NCBI GenBank assembly: GCA_900315595.1
Contig: OMZQ01000002.1
Span: 86,069 to 150,068, forward strand
Length of the DNA: 64,000 nucleotides
Direction: 5' to 3'
Source: an uncultured Eubacteriales bacterium
GTDB lineage: Bacteria; Bacillota; Clostridia; Oscillospirales; Oscillospiraceae
The notes beneath the pieces were generated by a model. It made no database searches and was not told the origin of the DNA. It saw nothing but the letters and a program-made list of their open reading frames with translations. Below are positions 25,870 through 35,577 of the stretch, piece by piece. Position 1 is the first letter of the stretch; every line of letters starts with the position of its first letter. Position numbers and translations under genes: made by a program.

Positions 25870-26763
25870 TCAGTCCTCCGCTTCGGAGGCTTCCGCTTCC
25901 TCAACGGTCTCCGGCCGGCGGTTGACCAGCATAGTGCTTCCATCCGGGTGCTTACGGAAGCGGATATAGAGCATCAAACCCGTCGCGACCGCGAAGCTGG
26001 CCCCGGCAAGGAGCTGACTTACGCGGAAGGAACCCAGGTAGAGAGAATCCGTGCGCAGGCCCTCGATCCAGACGCGGCCAAGGCCGTACCAGGCGAGGTA
26101 CGCCAAAAAGACCTGGCCGTCGTATTTGCGCTTTTTCGACAGGAAGTGGAGCAGGATCAGGCCGAGCAGATTCCAGACCGATTCATAGAGGAAGGTCGGG
26201 TGCCAATAGCGAACGAGGCCGGTGGTCTTGTCGATCAAGCCCATGCGCAGGAAAAAGCTGTTCGTGATTTCCGCGCCGTAGGCCTCCCGGTTGAAGAAAT
26301 TGCCCCATCGGCCGACGGACTGCCCGATCAGCAGGCCGAGACTCATCATGTCCAGATAGGGCGTGATCTTCTGTTTGCGGAATTTGGCAAAGAGGATCAG
26401 GCCGAGAATGGCGCCGATGACGCCGCCGTAGATCGCAAGACCGCCCTCCCAGATATAGAGGGCCGAGATCGGGTTGTCGCGGTAGACGTCCCACGAGAAG
26501 ATCACGTAGTACGCTCTGGCGCAGACGATGGCAATCGGGACCGTGATGAGGATCGCGTCGGTCACAAGGTCAAAATTCGTGCCGAATTCCTTGACGCGCC
26601 GCCGGACGTAGAAGATCGCCAGCAGAAAGCCGAGGGCGATCACGACGCCGTAGAGATAGATCTCCTTGCCGAAAACGGTGAACGGAAGGGTGCGCGGCGG
26701 GTCGATCAGATCGATGCCGAGTCCCGGGAAGGAAATCGCAGGGGTACTGTTGAGCAGGGTCAT
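25870..26763 (-). CDS. lgt: Prolipoprotein diacylglyceryl transferase
   Basis: A 297-residue membrane enzyme that moves diacylglycerol from phosphatidylglycerol to the lipobox cysteine of prolipoproteins. The Lgt signature is clear: GQSVGRWGNFFNREAYG, with further family motifs GLAIYGGVIGAILGL, HPTFLYESVWNLLGL and GLGRVWIEGLRTDSL. Seven or so membrane segments are present. The start at 26763 overlaps the upstream yfmH stop by four bases (ATGA) and has GGAGGAAG in front; the longer frame to 26904 is spurious. A glutamate-rich tail (about 20 residues) follows the last helix. Confidence 0.95.
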   Translation of the reverse strand: MTLLNSTPAISFPGLGIDLIDPPRTLPFTVFGKEIYLYGVVIALGFLLAIFYVRRRVKEFGTNFDLVTDAILITVPIAIVCARAYYVIFSWDVYRDNPISALYIWEGGLAIYGGVIGAILGLILFAKFRKQKITPYLDMMSLGLLIGQSVGRWGNFFNREAYGAEITNSFFLRMGLIDKTTGLVRYWHPTFLYESVWNLLGLILLHFLSKKRKYDGQVFLAYLAWYGLGRVWIEGLRTDSLYLGSFRVSQLLAGASFAVATGLMLYIRFRKHPDGSTMLVNRRPETVEEAEASEAED

Positions 26764-28031
26764 AGGGCTTCCTCCTTTGGAGCTAAGATGGTGAGAACGG
26801 CTTGTTCCGGCACGATGGCGCGAAGCAGGGGCGCCAGCTCCGCTTCGGTGATCGCATCGAGGATCTCCGGGAAGCGGAAATAGTCCTGGCCGCAGAGCGT
26901 ACATTCCGCAAGGCGGGTACAGCAGACGGAAAAGCTGTCCAGGTCGCGCAGCAGGCGGCCGAGCATGGAGCGCTTGAGACGGGCAAGGTCGTCGGACCGG
27001 ACGCCGCCGGAAAGCATGGTCCGGGCCGCCGCACAGAGGGCCGCGCAGACCGCCTCCGGGTCGCGGCTGTCGCCGCCGAAGCTGAGAAACGCCTTGCGGC
27101 GGTAGCGCTCGATGCTCCAGGTGAAGCCGGAATCCACCAGCCCGCTTTCGTAGAGCTGCCGGAAGCAGTCTGCGGAATCGCCCGCAAGCAGCTCCAGCGC
27201 CAGCTCCGCCGCAAACTCAAAGCGCTGATCCTCCGGCGGACGGTCCGGGAGCGGAAAGCTGAGCCGGAAGGTCGGCATGGAGACCTCGCGGCGCAGATAC
27301 TGCGCGCCGGTGCGCGGCGGCGCGGCAGGGGTCCGGTCAAACAGGGACTCCACCCTTCCTTCCTGCGCCGGAGGCAGAAGCTCGGAGGCAATGGCCGCGA
27401 CCTCCGCCGGGGGCAGATCGCCCTCCACGCAGAGCACCATGTTCTCCGGGCGGTAGAAATCGGAATACCAGCGGCGCAGGCAGTCCGGCGTGATCCCGGC
27501 TATGCTCTCCTCGGTGCCCAGGATCGGCTCGGAGAGCGGATGTCCAGGAAACAGCGATTGCATGTGGATCTCGCCCAGGCAATCATAGGGGTCGTCTGCG
27601 GCCATCTTGATCTCCTGGGTGATGATGCCGCGCTCCTTCTGCACGGTTTCTTCCGTGAAGTAGGGCGTAAAGGCCATTCGGAGCAGGACGCGCAGGGCCT
27701 CCGCCTGCTGCTCGCTGGACTGAACGTAGTAACCGGTGAAGTCGTGGGAGGTATAGGCGTTTCCGCTTGCGCCGATCGCCGCAAACAGTGCGTCGGCGCT
27801 GCCCTCCGGCATGTCAAAGAGCTTGTGCTCCAGATAATGCGCGACGCCCTGCGGCATTTGGACGAGCTGACCGTCCCTGTCGTAGCGGCGGTCCACGGAA
27901 CCGCAGTTGACCAGGAGGATGGCGTAGAACTTCGCAAAGTCGGGCTTATAGACCGTCCGGACGCGGAGGCCGCCGGGAAGCGTCGTCCGGTGGAGGATCT
28001 CGCGCAGGCGGGGATAATCCATTTCGTTCAT
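26760..28031 (-). CDS. yfmH: M16-family zinc peptidase, YfmH-like
   Basis: A 423-residue M16 peptidase with the inverted zinc motif H65-Y-L-E68-H69 and the downstream glutamate region EEIAGITPDCLRRWYSDFY-type segment. The subunit is the catalytic partner of the pair; its neighbour lacks the motif. In Bacillota this YfmF/YfmH pair is encoded together and has been linked to modification of elongation factor P. The start overlaps the stop of yfmF by four bases. It sits between yfmF and lgt in a three-gene operon. Confidence 0.85.
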   Translation of the reverse strand: MNEMDYPRLREILHRTTLPGGLRVRTVYKPDFAKFYAILLVNCGSVDRRYDRDGQLVQMPQGVAHYLEHKLFDMPEGSADALFAAIGASGNAYTSHDFTGYYVQSSEQQAEALRVLLRMAFTPYFTEETVQKERGIITQEIKMAADDPYDCLGEIHMQSLFPGHPLSEPILGTEESIAGITPDCLRRWYSDFYRPENMVLCVEGDLPPAEVAAIASELLPPAQEGRVESLFDRTPAAPPRTGAQYLRREVSMPTFRLSFPLPDRPPEDQRFEFAAELALELLAGDSADCFRQLYESGLVDSGFTWSIERYRRKAFLSFGGDSRDPEAVCAALCAAARTMLSGGVRSDDLARLKRSMLGRLLRDLDSFSVCCTRLAECTLCGQDYFRFPEILDAITEAELAPLLRAIVPEQAVLTILAPKEEAL

Positions 28032-29290
28032 TCTGCCGCCCCCTTCAGGAAAAACACGGTATCCTCGCGGACCGTGCGGGCCGCGGCAGCCACGTCTTCC
28101 GCCGTGACCGCTTCAACGGCGGCGGTGCGCTCGGCAACCGTCGCGCGGATGGGGCCGACTGCATCGCCCAGATAGAGCTCCTCCAACCGGCTCGGGTTAT
28201 CCCCGATGGCACGGAGCTGGGAACGGAGCTGGGACTTTGCAAACCGAAGCTCCTCATCGGAGATCCGGCCTGCGGCGCAGGCGGCAAGCTGGGTCCGAAT
28301 CTCGCGCAGGGCGGGTTCATATTGGTCTGCGTCAATGCCGGCGTAGACAAACAGCGTACCCTTGCAGCGGTCAAACGAGGCCGACACGGAATAGCAGAGC
28401 GACTGCTCCTCCCGCATCCGCAGAAAGAGTCTGCTGCTGGGACCTGCGCCGTAGACGGCAAGCAGAACCTGCTGGGCAGCCAGCTCGACCGGGGTCTGCG
28501 GGATCGCCATGCGAAAGCCGACAACGAGCTTGGACTGCTCCAGCGGCTGGGTCTCGGAGAAGGCCTGCGCCTCGCGCTGCACAACCGCCGCAGGCGGCGG
28601 CGGGAGGGGACGCTCCGCTCCTGCAAAGGGCGAAAGCAGGTCGCGGAAGGCCGCTGCGATCGGGCCGGGATCGGAGGAGCCCTGATAGATGATCTCGATC
28701 GGCGATTGCGTCAGGATGCGGCGGTAATGGGCATAGAGCGACTGCGGCGTGACGGCGTCCAGCTCCGCCTTTTCTCCGGCGGCCGGCGTGGCGAAGGGCT
28801 CGCCCCGGAACATCCTGCGGCAGAGCCGGCGGAAGGCGTAGACGCGCTTGTCGTTCGCTTCGGCCTCCATCGCGTTTCGCAGATTGTCGCGCTCCACGGC
28901 AAAATATTCGGGCAGAAAGCCGCCCTCCGCCGTCATCGGGTCCAGAAGCAGACCGCCCAAAAGAGAGATCATATCGGGCAGCAGAGGCTCCGGGAGAAGG
29001 GCGTCGTCCAGAAATTCGGCGTACAGCCCGGTGAGCTGCGCTTCGCCGCGCTTGCGGACGATCGCGCCGCAGGACGCGCCGTAGGCCGTCTCTAAAAAGC
29101 GGGAGAGCTCCCGCATCGTGGGATAGGCCAGGCTGCCGCGGAGCAGAACGCTGGGCAGCAGGGCGTTCATCGCAGCCTCGTCCGCCCGGAGCGGCCGGAC
29201 CAGACAGAGGCAGAGCGTTGCCGTTTTGAACTTGTCGCTTTTTACGGCGGTCAACCGGATCCCGGGCAGAAGGGTACTGCGCTGGAGCAT
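28028..29290 (-). CDS. yfmF: M16-family peptidase-like protein, YfmF-like (no zinc motif)
   Basis: A 420-residue M16-fold protein in which the position of the zinc motif reads LRGSLAYPTMRELSRFLETA, without H-x2-E-H. The second half keeps the R/Y pair region (LFLRMREEQSLCYSVSASFD) typical of the non-catalytic subunit. It therefore should form a heterodimer with the active partner encoded downstream, as in other M16B pairs. It is the first gene of the yfmF-yfmH-lgt operon. Confidence 0.85.
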   Translation of the reverse strand: MLQRSTLLPGIRLTAVKSDKFKTATLCLCLVRPLRADEAAMNALLPSVLLRGSLAYPTMRELSRFLETAYGASCGAIVRKRGEAQLTGLYAEFLDDALLPEPLLPDMISLLGGLLLDPMTAEGGFLPEYFAVERDNLRNAMEAEANDKRVYAFRRLCRRMFRGEPFATPAAGEKAELDAVTPQSLYAHYRRILTQSPIEIIYQGSSDPGPIAAAFRDLLSPFAGAERPLPPPPAAVVQREAQAFSETQPLEQSKLVVGFRMAIPQTPVELAAQQVLLAVYGAGPSSRLFLRMREEQSLCYSVSASFDRCKGTLFVYAGIDADQYEPALREIRTQLAACAAGRISDEELRFAKSQLRSQLRAIGDNPSRLEELYLGDAVGPIRATVAERTAAVEAVTAEDVAAAARTVREDTVFFLKGAAE

Positions 29291-29327
29291 TCTGTCACTC
29301 CCCTGATTTGGATATGCTTGGTTTGTT

Positions 29328-29356
29328 ATTATAGCATATCCCGCCCGGAATTACCA
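29328..29356 (-). promoter_or_regulatory. Promoter of the yfmF-yfmH-lgt operon
   Basis: Extended -10 TGCTATAAT on the minus strand (TATAAT at 29333-29328) with a weak TGGTAA at -35 and a 17-base spacer. It is divergent to the LRR gene promoter. Confidence 0.6.
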
Positions 29357-29393
29357 GACCCAGATTGATTTTTGCGCAAATTTTGAAAACCGG

Positions 29394-29422
29394 TTGCATT
29401 TATCCGCATTTTGAGGTATAAT
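29394..29422 (+). promoter_or_regulatory. Promoter of the LRR protein gene
   Basis: TTGCAT (29394-29399) and TATAAT (29417-29422) with a 17-base spacer. The ribosome site GGAG precedes the start at 29479. Confidence 0.75.
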
Positions 29423-29478
29423 GATTTGAAAAAACGCAGTCTGAACCGGACTATTCTATTCCAAATTGGAGTGATGAT

Positions 29479-31200
29479 ATGAAACGAACGCTGAAAATCG
29501 TGATCCCGATCGTGCTGATCCTGGCAATCTTGATCGGCGCGTATTGGTACTTTATCCGCAAGAATCCGAAGCTGACCGCCGGCTTCTGCACGGACACCGC
29601 AGACTGGATGATTTCGAAAAATCATCCGAGCGTCGCGGTCTGGTTCTATGACCGCGCCCGCGAGCTCGATCCCATGAACGGCGAGCTTTCCCTGAAGCTG
29701 GCGAACGCCTACCGGCGAAACGGCAACTTCACGATGACGGAGCGCACTCTGGTCAAAGCCATTCAGGACGCGCCGGACAACACTGAGCTCTATCTGACGC
29801 TTTCATCGGTCTTCGTCCAGCAGGACAAGCTCCTGGATGCGCAGAAGATGCTGGACAATCTGGTCAACGACGCGGTGATCGCGGAGATCGCAGAGCTGCG
29901 TCCCCAGGCGCCCTCCATCTCCCCGGAGGGCAACCGCTACAACGACTATATCACCGTGGAGCTGACCGGGCAGGACGGGGACGCCATCTACTATACGACC
30001 GACGGCTCCTTCCCTTCCCTGACCTCGGGCGCCTATACCGGACCCTTCCAGCTTGAGGCCGGCGAGACGACGGTCTGCGCCGTTGCCGTGGGCAAAAACG
30101 GTCTGGTCAGCCCTGCGGCCTACGTGGGCTACACCGTTTCCGGCGTGGTGGAGGACGTGACCCTCCAGGACGCCGCGCTGGAGGCGCAGGTGCGCGAGCT
30201 TCTGCACGTCAGCAACCGCACGCTGCGGACCAGCGACCTCTGGGGGATCACGGAGCTCCAGCTTCCCGAGGGATTGACCACGACGGCGGATCTCCCCTAC
30301 TTCACCGGTCTGACCCGGCTGGTCATCTGGGACAAGGGCACGCTGGACTATTCCTTCCTCTCCAGCCTCTACGCCCTGCGCCATCTGGAGCTGGATCACT
30401 GCTCGCTGAGCTCGGAGGACCTCGCCAAAATCGCTGCCCTGCCGAACCTGGAGGAGCTGATCTTAAGCAACTGCGGCCTGAGCAACATCAGCTCGCTCAG
30501 CAACCTGACCGGACTCAAGCTGATCGACCTGACCGAGAACAGCATCAACGACGCGAGCGCCCTGGTCTCGATGCACGCGCTGGAGGCGATCTATCTGGGC
30601 CACAACGCCCTGACCGCCCTGCCGGACTTCGCCGGCTTCCCGGCCCTGCACACGCTGGATCTCTCCTACAACGCCCTGGCCGACGTCGGTCCGCTTGCGT
30701 CCTGCCCCTCGATCCAGAAGCTGAACATCTCCCACAACCGTCTGACCGCCATCGGCGCGGTGGGTTCCTTGCCTGCGCTGACCTTCCTGAACGCCTCTGT
30801 CAACCAGGTGGAGGACGTTTCCGCCCTGGCGGCCTGCACGAATCTGGAAACCTTTGTGATGGAGGACTGCCTGATCAAGACGATCGACTTCCTGGACGAC
30901 ATCGTCTCCATCCGCGAGGTGGACATCGACTACAACGAGATCGTCTCCGCCCCGCATTTCCGCGACGACTGCCTGCTCGAGAGCTTCAGCGCGATGCATA
31001 ATTATCTGGCGGATCTGAGCGGTCTTTCCGGTCTGCAGCATCTGACCGTGGTCAACGCAGACTACAACAACGTGCGCGACATCAGCGTCCTGGCAAGCTG
31101 CCCGGTCCTGGCCCAGGTCAACGTCTACGGCACCTACGTCCACAGCGGCGGCGTGCTGGAGGACAAGGGCGTGGTCGTCAACTACACGCCGGCGTTTTAG
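29479..31200 (+). CDS. Membrane-anchored TPR / beta-sandwich / leucine-rich-repeat protein
   Basis: A 573-residue modular protein. Residues 1-6 are basic, 7-27 form a membrane anchor, so the rest should face outside. About 45-135 looks like TPR helices (LSLKLANAYRRNGNFTMTER). About 145-225 resembles the chitobiase/HEX C-terminal beta-sandwich: APSISPEGNRYNDYITVELT with DAIYYTTDGSFPSLTSGAYT, where TTDGSxP is diagnostic. From about 270 to the end are leucine-rich repeats of the LEELILSNCGLSNISSLSNL type. No enzyme domain is present; a binding or scaffold role at the cell surface is likely. Single gene with its own promoter. Confidence 0.8.
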   Translation: MKRTLKIVIPIVLILAILIGAYWYFIRKNPKLTAGFCTDTADWMISKNHPSVAVWFYDRARELDPMNGELSLKLANAYRRNGNFTMTERTLVKAIQDAPDNTELYLTLSSVFVQQDKLLDAQKMLDNLVNDAVIAEIAELRPQAPSISPEGNRYNDYITVELTGQDGDAIYYTTDGSFPSLTSGAYTGPFQLEAGETTVCAVAVGKNGLVSPAAYVGYTVSGVVEDVTLQDAALEAQVRELLHVSNRTLRTSDLWGITELQLPEGLTTTADLPYFTGLTRLVIWDKGTLDYSFLSSLYALRHLELDHCSLSSEDLAKIAALPNLEELILSNCGLSNISSLSNLTGLKLIDLTENSINDASALVSMHALEAIYLGHNALTALPDFAGFPALHTLDLSYNALADVGPLASCPSIQKLNISHNRLTAIGAVGSLPALTFLNASVNQVEDVSALAACTNLETFVMEDCLIKTIDFLDDIVSIREVDIDYNEIVSAPHFRDDCLLESFSAMHNYLADLSGLSGLQHLTVVNADYNNVRDISVLASCPVLAQVNVYGTYVHSGGVLEDKGVVVNYTPAF

Positions 31201-31240
31201 CACATTGATCTGAATTTTTATCGGTTTTCCCTATTTTATC

Positions 31241-31269
31241 TTGCAATTCAGGCAAGATCGTGGTATCAT
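31241..31269 (+). promoter_or_regulatory. Promoter of glnS
   Basis: TTGCAA (31241-31246) and TATCAT (31264-31269) with a 17-base spacer, 35 bases upstream of the glnS start. I see no T-box-like leader in the short 5' region. Confidence 0.65.
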
Positions 31270-31303
31270 ATAAAATCATTTTTAATTCTGTGAGGATAAA
31301 GCC

Positions 31304-32983
31304 ATGGCAGAAGAAATCAGGAACAACGAATACAAGAATTTTATCCACGCTTTCATCGAGGAGGATATTGCCGAGGGCGGACAGTACGCCGGCATGACCG
31401 TCCACACCCGCTTCCCGCCTGAGCCCAACGGTTATCTGCACATCGGCCACTGCAAGGCTCTTTGCATCGACTTCGGCACGGCGGAGAAGTTCGGCGGCCT
31501 GTGCAACCTCCGCATGGACGACACCAACCCCACGAAGGAAGACGTTGAGTACGTGGAGGCCATCAAGGAGGATATCCACTGGCTCGGCTTCGACTGGGGC
31601 GACCGCTTCTACTACGCCTCCCAGTATTTCGACAAGATGTACGAATGCGCCGAGGAGCTGATCCGGAAGGGTCTGGCCTACGTCTGCGAGCTGACCCCGG
31701 AGCAGATGCGTGAATACCGCGGCGATCTGACGACCCCTGCCCGCTCTCCCTACCGCGACCGCCCCATAGAGGAGAGCCTGGACCTCTTCCGCCGGATGAA
31801 AGCGGGCGAGTTCCCGAACGGCGCGATGACCCTCCGCGCGAAGATCGACCTGGCCTCCGGCAACTTCAATATGCGGGACCCGGCGATCTACCGCATCAAC
31901 CATATGCCGCACCACGCCACCGGCGACAAGTGGTGCATCTATCCCATGTATGACTTTGCCCATCCCATCGAGGACGCGATGGAGCACATTACCCACTCCC
32001 TCTGCTCCCTGGAATTTGAGGCCCACCGTCCCCTGTACAACTGGGTCGTGGAGCACTGCTCCCTGCCCGCGAAGCCCCGCCAGATCGAGTTTGCCCGTCT
32101 GGGCATCGACCATACGGTCATGTCCAAGCGTAAGCTGCGCCAGCTCGTCGAGTTGGGCAAGGTCTCCGGCTGGGACGATCCCCGGATGCCGACCCTCTGC
32201 GGCCTGCGCCGCCGCGGCTACACGCCCATGTCCATCCGCAACTTCTGCGAGCGCATCGGCGTGGCAAAGACGGCCTCTACGGTGGAATACGCCTTCCTGG
32301 AGCACTGCCTGCGCGAAGACCTCAACGAGACCGCCCAGCGCGTGATGGCGGTCCTGCACCCGGTCAAGCTGGTTCTGACCAACTACCCCGAGGGCCAGAC
32401 CGAGACCTTTGAGGTTGAGAACAACCCCAACCGTCCCGAGGACGGCACCCGCGAGGTCAGCTTCTCCCGCGAGCTCTGGATCGAGGCCGAGGACTTCCTG
32501 GAAACGCCCATCCCCAAGTATAAGCGGCTCTACCCCGGCAACGAGGTGCGGCTCAAGGGCGCGTATCTGGTGACCTGCACCGGCTGCAAGAAGAACGAGG
32601 ACGGCTCGATCGCCGAGATTTATGCCGAGTATGATCCGGAATCCCGCGGCGGCAACCCAGCCGACGGACGGAAGGTCAAGGGCGCGACGATCCACTGGGT
32701 CGACGCCGCCACGGCCAAAGACGCAGAGGTCCGGCTTTACGACAACCTGTTCTCTGACGCCGAGCCGGACGCCGCGGACAAGAATTTCCTGGATTGTCTG
32801 AATCCGGCCTCCTTAGAGGTGCTGGAAAACTGCAAGGTCGAGGCCTCCCTGGCCGGCGCAGAGGCTCCGGGACGCTTCCAGTTTATGCGTCTGGGTTACT
32901 TCTGCCTGGACAGCAAGGACTCTCGCCCCGACCGTTTGGTCTTCAACCGCAGCGTCAGCCTGAAGGACAGCTTCAAGGCGTAA
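31304..32983 (+). CDS. glnS: Glutaminyl-tRNA synthetase
   Basis: A 559-residue class I synthetase that charges tRNA-Gln with glutamine. [19 protein letters not shown] carries the HIGH signature, and [14 protein letters not shown] the KMSKS-type loop. The C-terminal part has the two anticodon-binding beta-barrels of GlnRS ([32 protein letters not shown]). Length and motif order match bacterial GlnRS rather than GluRS. Its presence implies direct charging of tRNA-Gln, which many Bacillota lack and replace by amidation. GAGG precedes the start; a strong terminator lies 135 bases after the stop. Confidence 0.95.
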   Translation: MAEEIRNNEYKNFIHAFIEEDIAEGGQYAGMTVHTRFPPEPNGYLHIGHCKALCIDFGTAEKFGGLCNLRMDDTNPTKEDVEYVEAIKEDIHWLGFDWGDRFYYASQYFDKMYECAEELIRKGLAYVCELTPEQMREYRGDLTTPARSPYRDRPIEESLDLFRRMKAGEFPNGAMTLRAKIDLASGNFNMRDPAIYRINHMPHHATGDKWCIYPMYDFAHPIEDAMEHITHSLCSLEFEAHRPLYNWVVEHCSLPAKPRQIEFARLGIDHTVMSKRKLRQLVELGKVSGWDDPRMPTLCGLRRRGYTPMSIRNFCERIGVAKTASTVEYAFLEHCLREDLNETAQRVMAVLHPVKLVLTNYPEGQTETFEVENNPNRPEDGTREVSFSRELWIEAEDFLETPIPKYKRLYPGNEVRLKGAYLVTCTGCKKNEDGSIAEIYAEYDPESRGGNPADGRKVKGATIHWVDAATAKDAEVRLYDNLFSDAEPDAADKNFLDCLNPASLEVLENCKVEASLAGAEAPGRFQFMRLGYFCLDSKDSRPDRLVFNRSVSLKDSFKA

Positions 32984-33117
32984 GCAGGCACGACCGGTCT
33001 GTGACGGCGCTTTCGCATCCAGAACTCCCCGGTTCAGGCCGACGCTCATTCGGAAGCTGGATGAAACCGGGATTGTAATTGATTTGAACAGCTTTCTGAC
33101 AAGGTTTACCATAACCA

Positions 33118-33168
33118 AACACCGGGATGCTGCGTGCAGGATTGTGCGCAGCATCCCGGTGTTTTTTT
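33118..33168 (+). terminator. Intrinsic terminator of glnS
   Basis: A perfect 17-bp stem (33118-33134 with 33147-33163) with a 12-base loop, followed by T residues. It sits in the 307-base gap between glnS and ktrB; the piece from 32984 to 33117 shows nothing else recognisable. Confidence 0.9.
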
Positions 33169-33201
33169 GTTCGACTTGCAGAGATATCTTCGGCGTTTAT
33201 T

Positions 33202-33232
33202 TCATCTTAATGTCGTTTCCGCTCATCTTAAT
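33202..33232 (+). promoter_or_regulatory. Direct repeat upstream of the potassium-uptake operon
   Basis: TCATCTTAAT occurs at 33202-33211 and again at 33223-33232, 21 bases apart, which is two helical turns. OmpR-family response regulators bind such direct repeats. The adjacent KdpE-like regulator is the natural candidate, but this is inference. A TACAAT element near 33256 may be the -10 box. Confidence 0.35.
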
Positions 33233-33290
33233 CCCTTCTTTGCAGCGTTTGTCGTACAATGAAACCGAAGAAATGGAGAGAAGGTGCGGT

Positions 33291-34625
33291 ATGAGCGGAA
33301 GACTTCTTGGAAAAAAGCTGACGTCGTTTCAGATTTTGATCCTTGGCTTCGCCAGTCTGATTCTGCTTGGAACGCTTTTGCTTCTGCTTCCTTTCGCAGC
33401 AAAAAGCGGGACAGGCGTCTGCCTGGAGCATGCGCTGTTCACGGCGACCTCCGCAGTATGCGTGACAGGACTTGTTGTTCAAGATACCGCTTCCTGCTGG
33501 TCAGGCTTCGGCCAGGCTGTCATTTTGGCTCTGATTCAGGTCGGCGGGCTTGGCGTCGTGACCTTTGCCGCCTATATCTCCACCGTGTCAGGCAGAAAGA
33601 TCTCTCTTTTGCAGCGAAGTGTGCTGCAGGACAGCTTTTCCGCACACCAGATCGGGGGCGTTGTGAGACTGACGCGCTTTATTCTCCGCACGGCGCTGAC
33701 CGTGGAAACGGCAGGAGCCTTGATCATGCTGCCTTTCTTCTGTGGGAGATACGGCATTTCCGGGATCTGGCTGGCGGTGTTTCATTCAGTCTCCGCCTTT
33801 TGCAACGCAGGCTTTGATTTGATGGGAGACAAAACCGGACCGTTTTCCTCGCTGACGTCCTTTGCAAATCATCCGGGTATCGTGCTTCCGGTCTGCCTGC
33901 TGATTCTGGCGGGCGGGATCGGGTTCCTGACCTGGGACGACCTTGCCGGAAACAGGCTTCGGTTCAAACGATATCGGATGCAAACCAAGGTGATCCTGGC
34001 TGCCACCGGCGTGCTGATCCTGATCCCTGCGCTGCTGCTGTTCTTCGGCGAGTACGCCAATTATCCGCTTGGAGAGCGGGTATGGCTTTCCCTGTTTCAG
34101 TCGGTCACGCCGAGAACAGCGGGGTTCAATACCGCAGATCTGAACGTCCTGTCCGGCAGCGGGCGCCTGCTCATCATTGCTCTGATGCTGATTGGCGGTT
34201 CTCCGGGCTCCACTGCCGGCGGCATGAAGAACACAACCGCTGCCGTGCTGGTCCTGAATGCGCTGGCTGTATTCCGAAAGAAGAAAAGCGCATACGCCTT
34301 CGGCAGACGAATTGACGACAGTGCGATCAAGACAGCCGCAACGCTGCTGACAATGTATCTCGGCCTGACGCTCATCAGCGGCGCGATCATCAGTGCTGTG
34401 GAAACGCTTCCTTTTGGCGCCTGCCTCTTTGAGGCTGCCTCCGCCATCGGAACGGTCGGCCTGTCTCTTGGACTGACGCCCTATCTGGGGACGGCGTCGC
34501 ATATCCTTCTCATTGGGCTGATGTTCTTTGGAAGAGTGGGTGGTCTGACGCTGATCTATGCCGCTGTTTCGAAAACCGGAAACGACGGAGCGCAATACCC
34601 GGTGGAGAAAATAAACGTTGGTTGA
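33291..34625 (+). CDS. KtrB/TrkH-type potassium uptake channel subunit
   Basis: A 444-residue membrane protein of the Trk/Ktr family, which imports K+. Four pore repeats are visible and each keeps its selectivity-filter glycine: SAVCVTGL, SAFCNAGF, VTPRTAGF and SAIGTVGL. The start at 33291 (MSGRLLGKK) follows AGAAGG; the upstream extension to 33084 covers the terminator and is spurious. Length fits KtrB rather than the longer TrkH. The gating subunit KtrA is encoded directly downstream and the two would form the complete transporter. Confidence 0.92.
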   Translation: MSGRLLGKKLTSFQILILGFASLILLGTLLLLLPFAAKSGTGVCLEHALFTATSAVCVTGLVVQDTASCWSGFGQAVILALIQVGGLGVVTFAAYISTVSGRKISLLQRSVLQDSFSAHQIGGVVRLTRFILRTALTVETAGALIMLPFFCGRYGISGIWLAVFHSVSAFCNAGFDLMGDKTGPFSSLTSFANHPGIVLPVCLLILAGGIGFLTWDDLAGNRLRFKRYRMQTKVILAATGVLILIPALLLFFGEYANYPLGERVWLSLFQSVTPRTAGFNTADLNVLSGSGRLLIIALMLIGGSPGSTAGGMKNTTAAVLVLNALAVFRKKKSAYAFGRRIDDSAIKTAATLLTMYLGLTLISGAIISAVETLPFGACLFEAASAIGTVGLSLGLTPYLGTASHILLIGLMFFGRVGGLTLIYAAVSKTGNDGAQYPVEKINVG

Positions 34626-34637
34626 GGAGGTGCTGAA

Positions 34638-35285
34638 ATGAAATCTGTATTGCTGATCGGCTTGAATAATTTCGGCGTGCTGCTGGCAAAGCGGCTTCAA
34701 GAGCTGGGACACCAGATCATGGCCGTGGACAAAAACGAAGACCGGGTCAACGCGATCCTGCCCTATGTGACTGACGCGCAGATCGGTGACAGCACCAGCG
34801 AGCCGTTTCTTCGGTCCATCGGTGTGAACAACTACGACGTCTGCATTGTGACGATTGCGGGTGACTTTCAGGTATCGCTGGAAACCGCGTCCATTTTAAA
34901 GGAGTTGGGCGCAAGGATGGTGGTGTCCCGGGCGGACCGGGAGATCCAGGCAAAATTTCTGCTGCGAAACGGCGCGGACGAGGTAATCAATCCCGAAAAG
35001 GAAATTGCCGATTGGGCAGCCATCCGCTATGCCTCCAATCATATTCTGGACTACATCCGACTGGATGAGGACCACGCGATTTATGAGGTATCCGTCCCGG
35101 CAGACTGGATTGGAAAGACTGTCGGACAAATTGATATTCGGAAGAAATTCGACATCAACCTGATGGCTGTTAAAGAGAATGGGAAGATGGATCTGTCCAT
35201 CACCCCGGATACAATGCTCAACGGAAGCAAAACGATGTTTGTGTTGGGAACTCGCAGGGCGATTCAAAAATGCTTCCGAACCTGA
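34638..35285 (+). CDS. KtrA/TrkA-type RCK gating subunit
   Basis: A 215-residue cytoplasmic protein with an RCK_N Rossmann domain (SVLLIGLNNFGVLLAKRLQE, then AVDKNEDRV and GDSTSEPFLRSIGV) and an RCK_C domain from about 135 (AIYEVSVPADWIGKTVGQID). It binds nucleotides and gates the KtrB channel. GLNNFG replaces the more usual GLGRFG, which may be harmless. It starts 12 bases after the channel gene with GAGGAGG as ribosome site, so the two are co-translated. Confidence 0.92.
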   Translation: MKSVLLIGLNNFGVLLAKRLQELGHQIMAVDKNEDRVNAILPYVTDAQIGDSTSEPFLRSIGVNNYDVCIVTIAGDFQVSLETASILKELGARMVVSRADREIQAKFLLRNGADEVINPEKEIADWAAIRYASNHILDYIRLDEDHAIYEVSVPADWIGKTVGQIDIRKKFDINLMAVKENGKMDLSITPDTMLNGSKTMFVLGTRRAIQKCFRT

Positions 35286-35316
35286 TTACGCGGCGTCTTG
35301 GAGGAGGTGATCGGCT

Positions 35317-35514
35317 GTGGAGGACATCGGATTGATCCTTGGGCTCTTATTGGCCTTCGCGGTCGGCTATTTTGCGGTAAACCGCCTGGGCCGGTTCATC
35401 GAGAAGAATCTTCACGCAGCATTCAGACACAAAGAATTCGATTCTGATTCCGAAGATCAAAAGGATCCTCGGGAAAAAACGGAAAATTGGACGAATCATT
35501 CCTGCAAATGGTAG
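35317..35514 (+). CDS. Small single-span membrane protein of the potassium operon
   Basis: A 65-residue protein with one N-terminal membrane segment (LILGLLLAFAVGYFAVNRLG) and a charged cytoplasmic tail. The GTG start has GGAGGAGGTGA in front at good spacing, which supports translation. It lies between ktrA and the KdpD-like kinase in the same orientation. No known family is recognised. By position it may be a small accessory subunit of the transporter or the kinase, as KdpF is for KdpABC; this is speculation. Confidence 0.6.
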   Translation: MEDIGLILGLLLAFAVGYFAVNRLGRFIEKNLHAAFRHKEFDSDSEDQKDPREKTENWTNHSCKW

Positions 35515-35577
35515 CATTTTTCCAACAACTGTGGTATACTGTGTGTGGCAGCGAACCGAAGAGGAGAGGTGGATATC

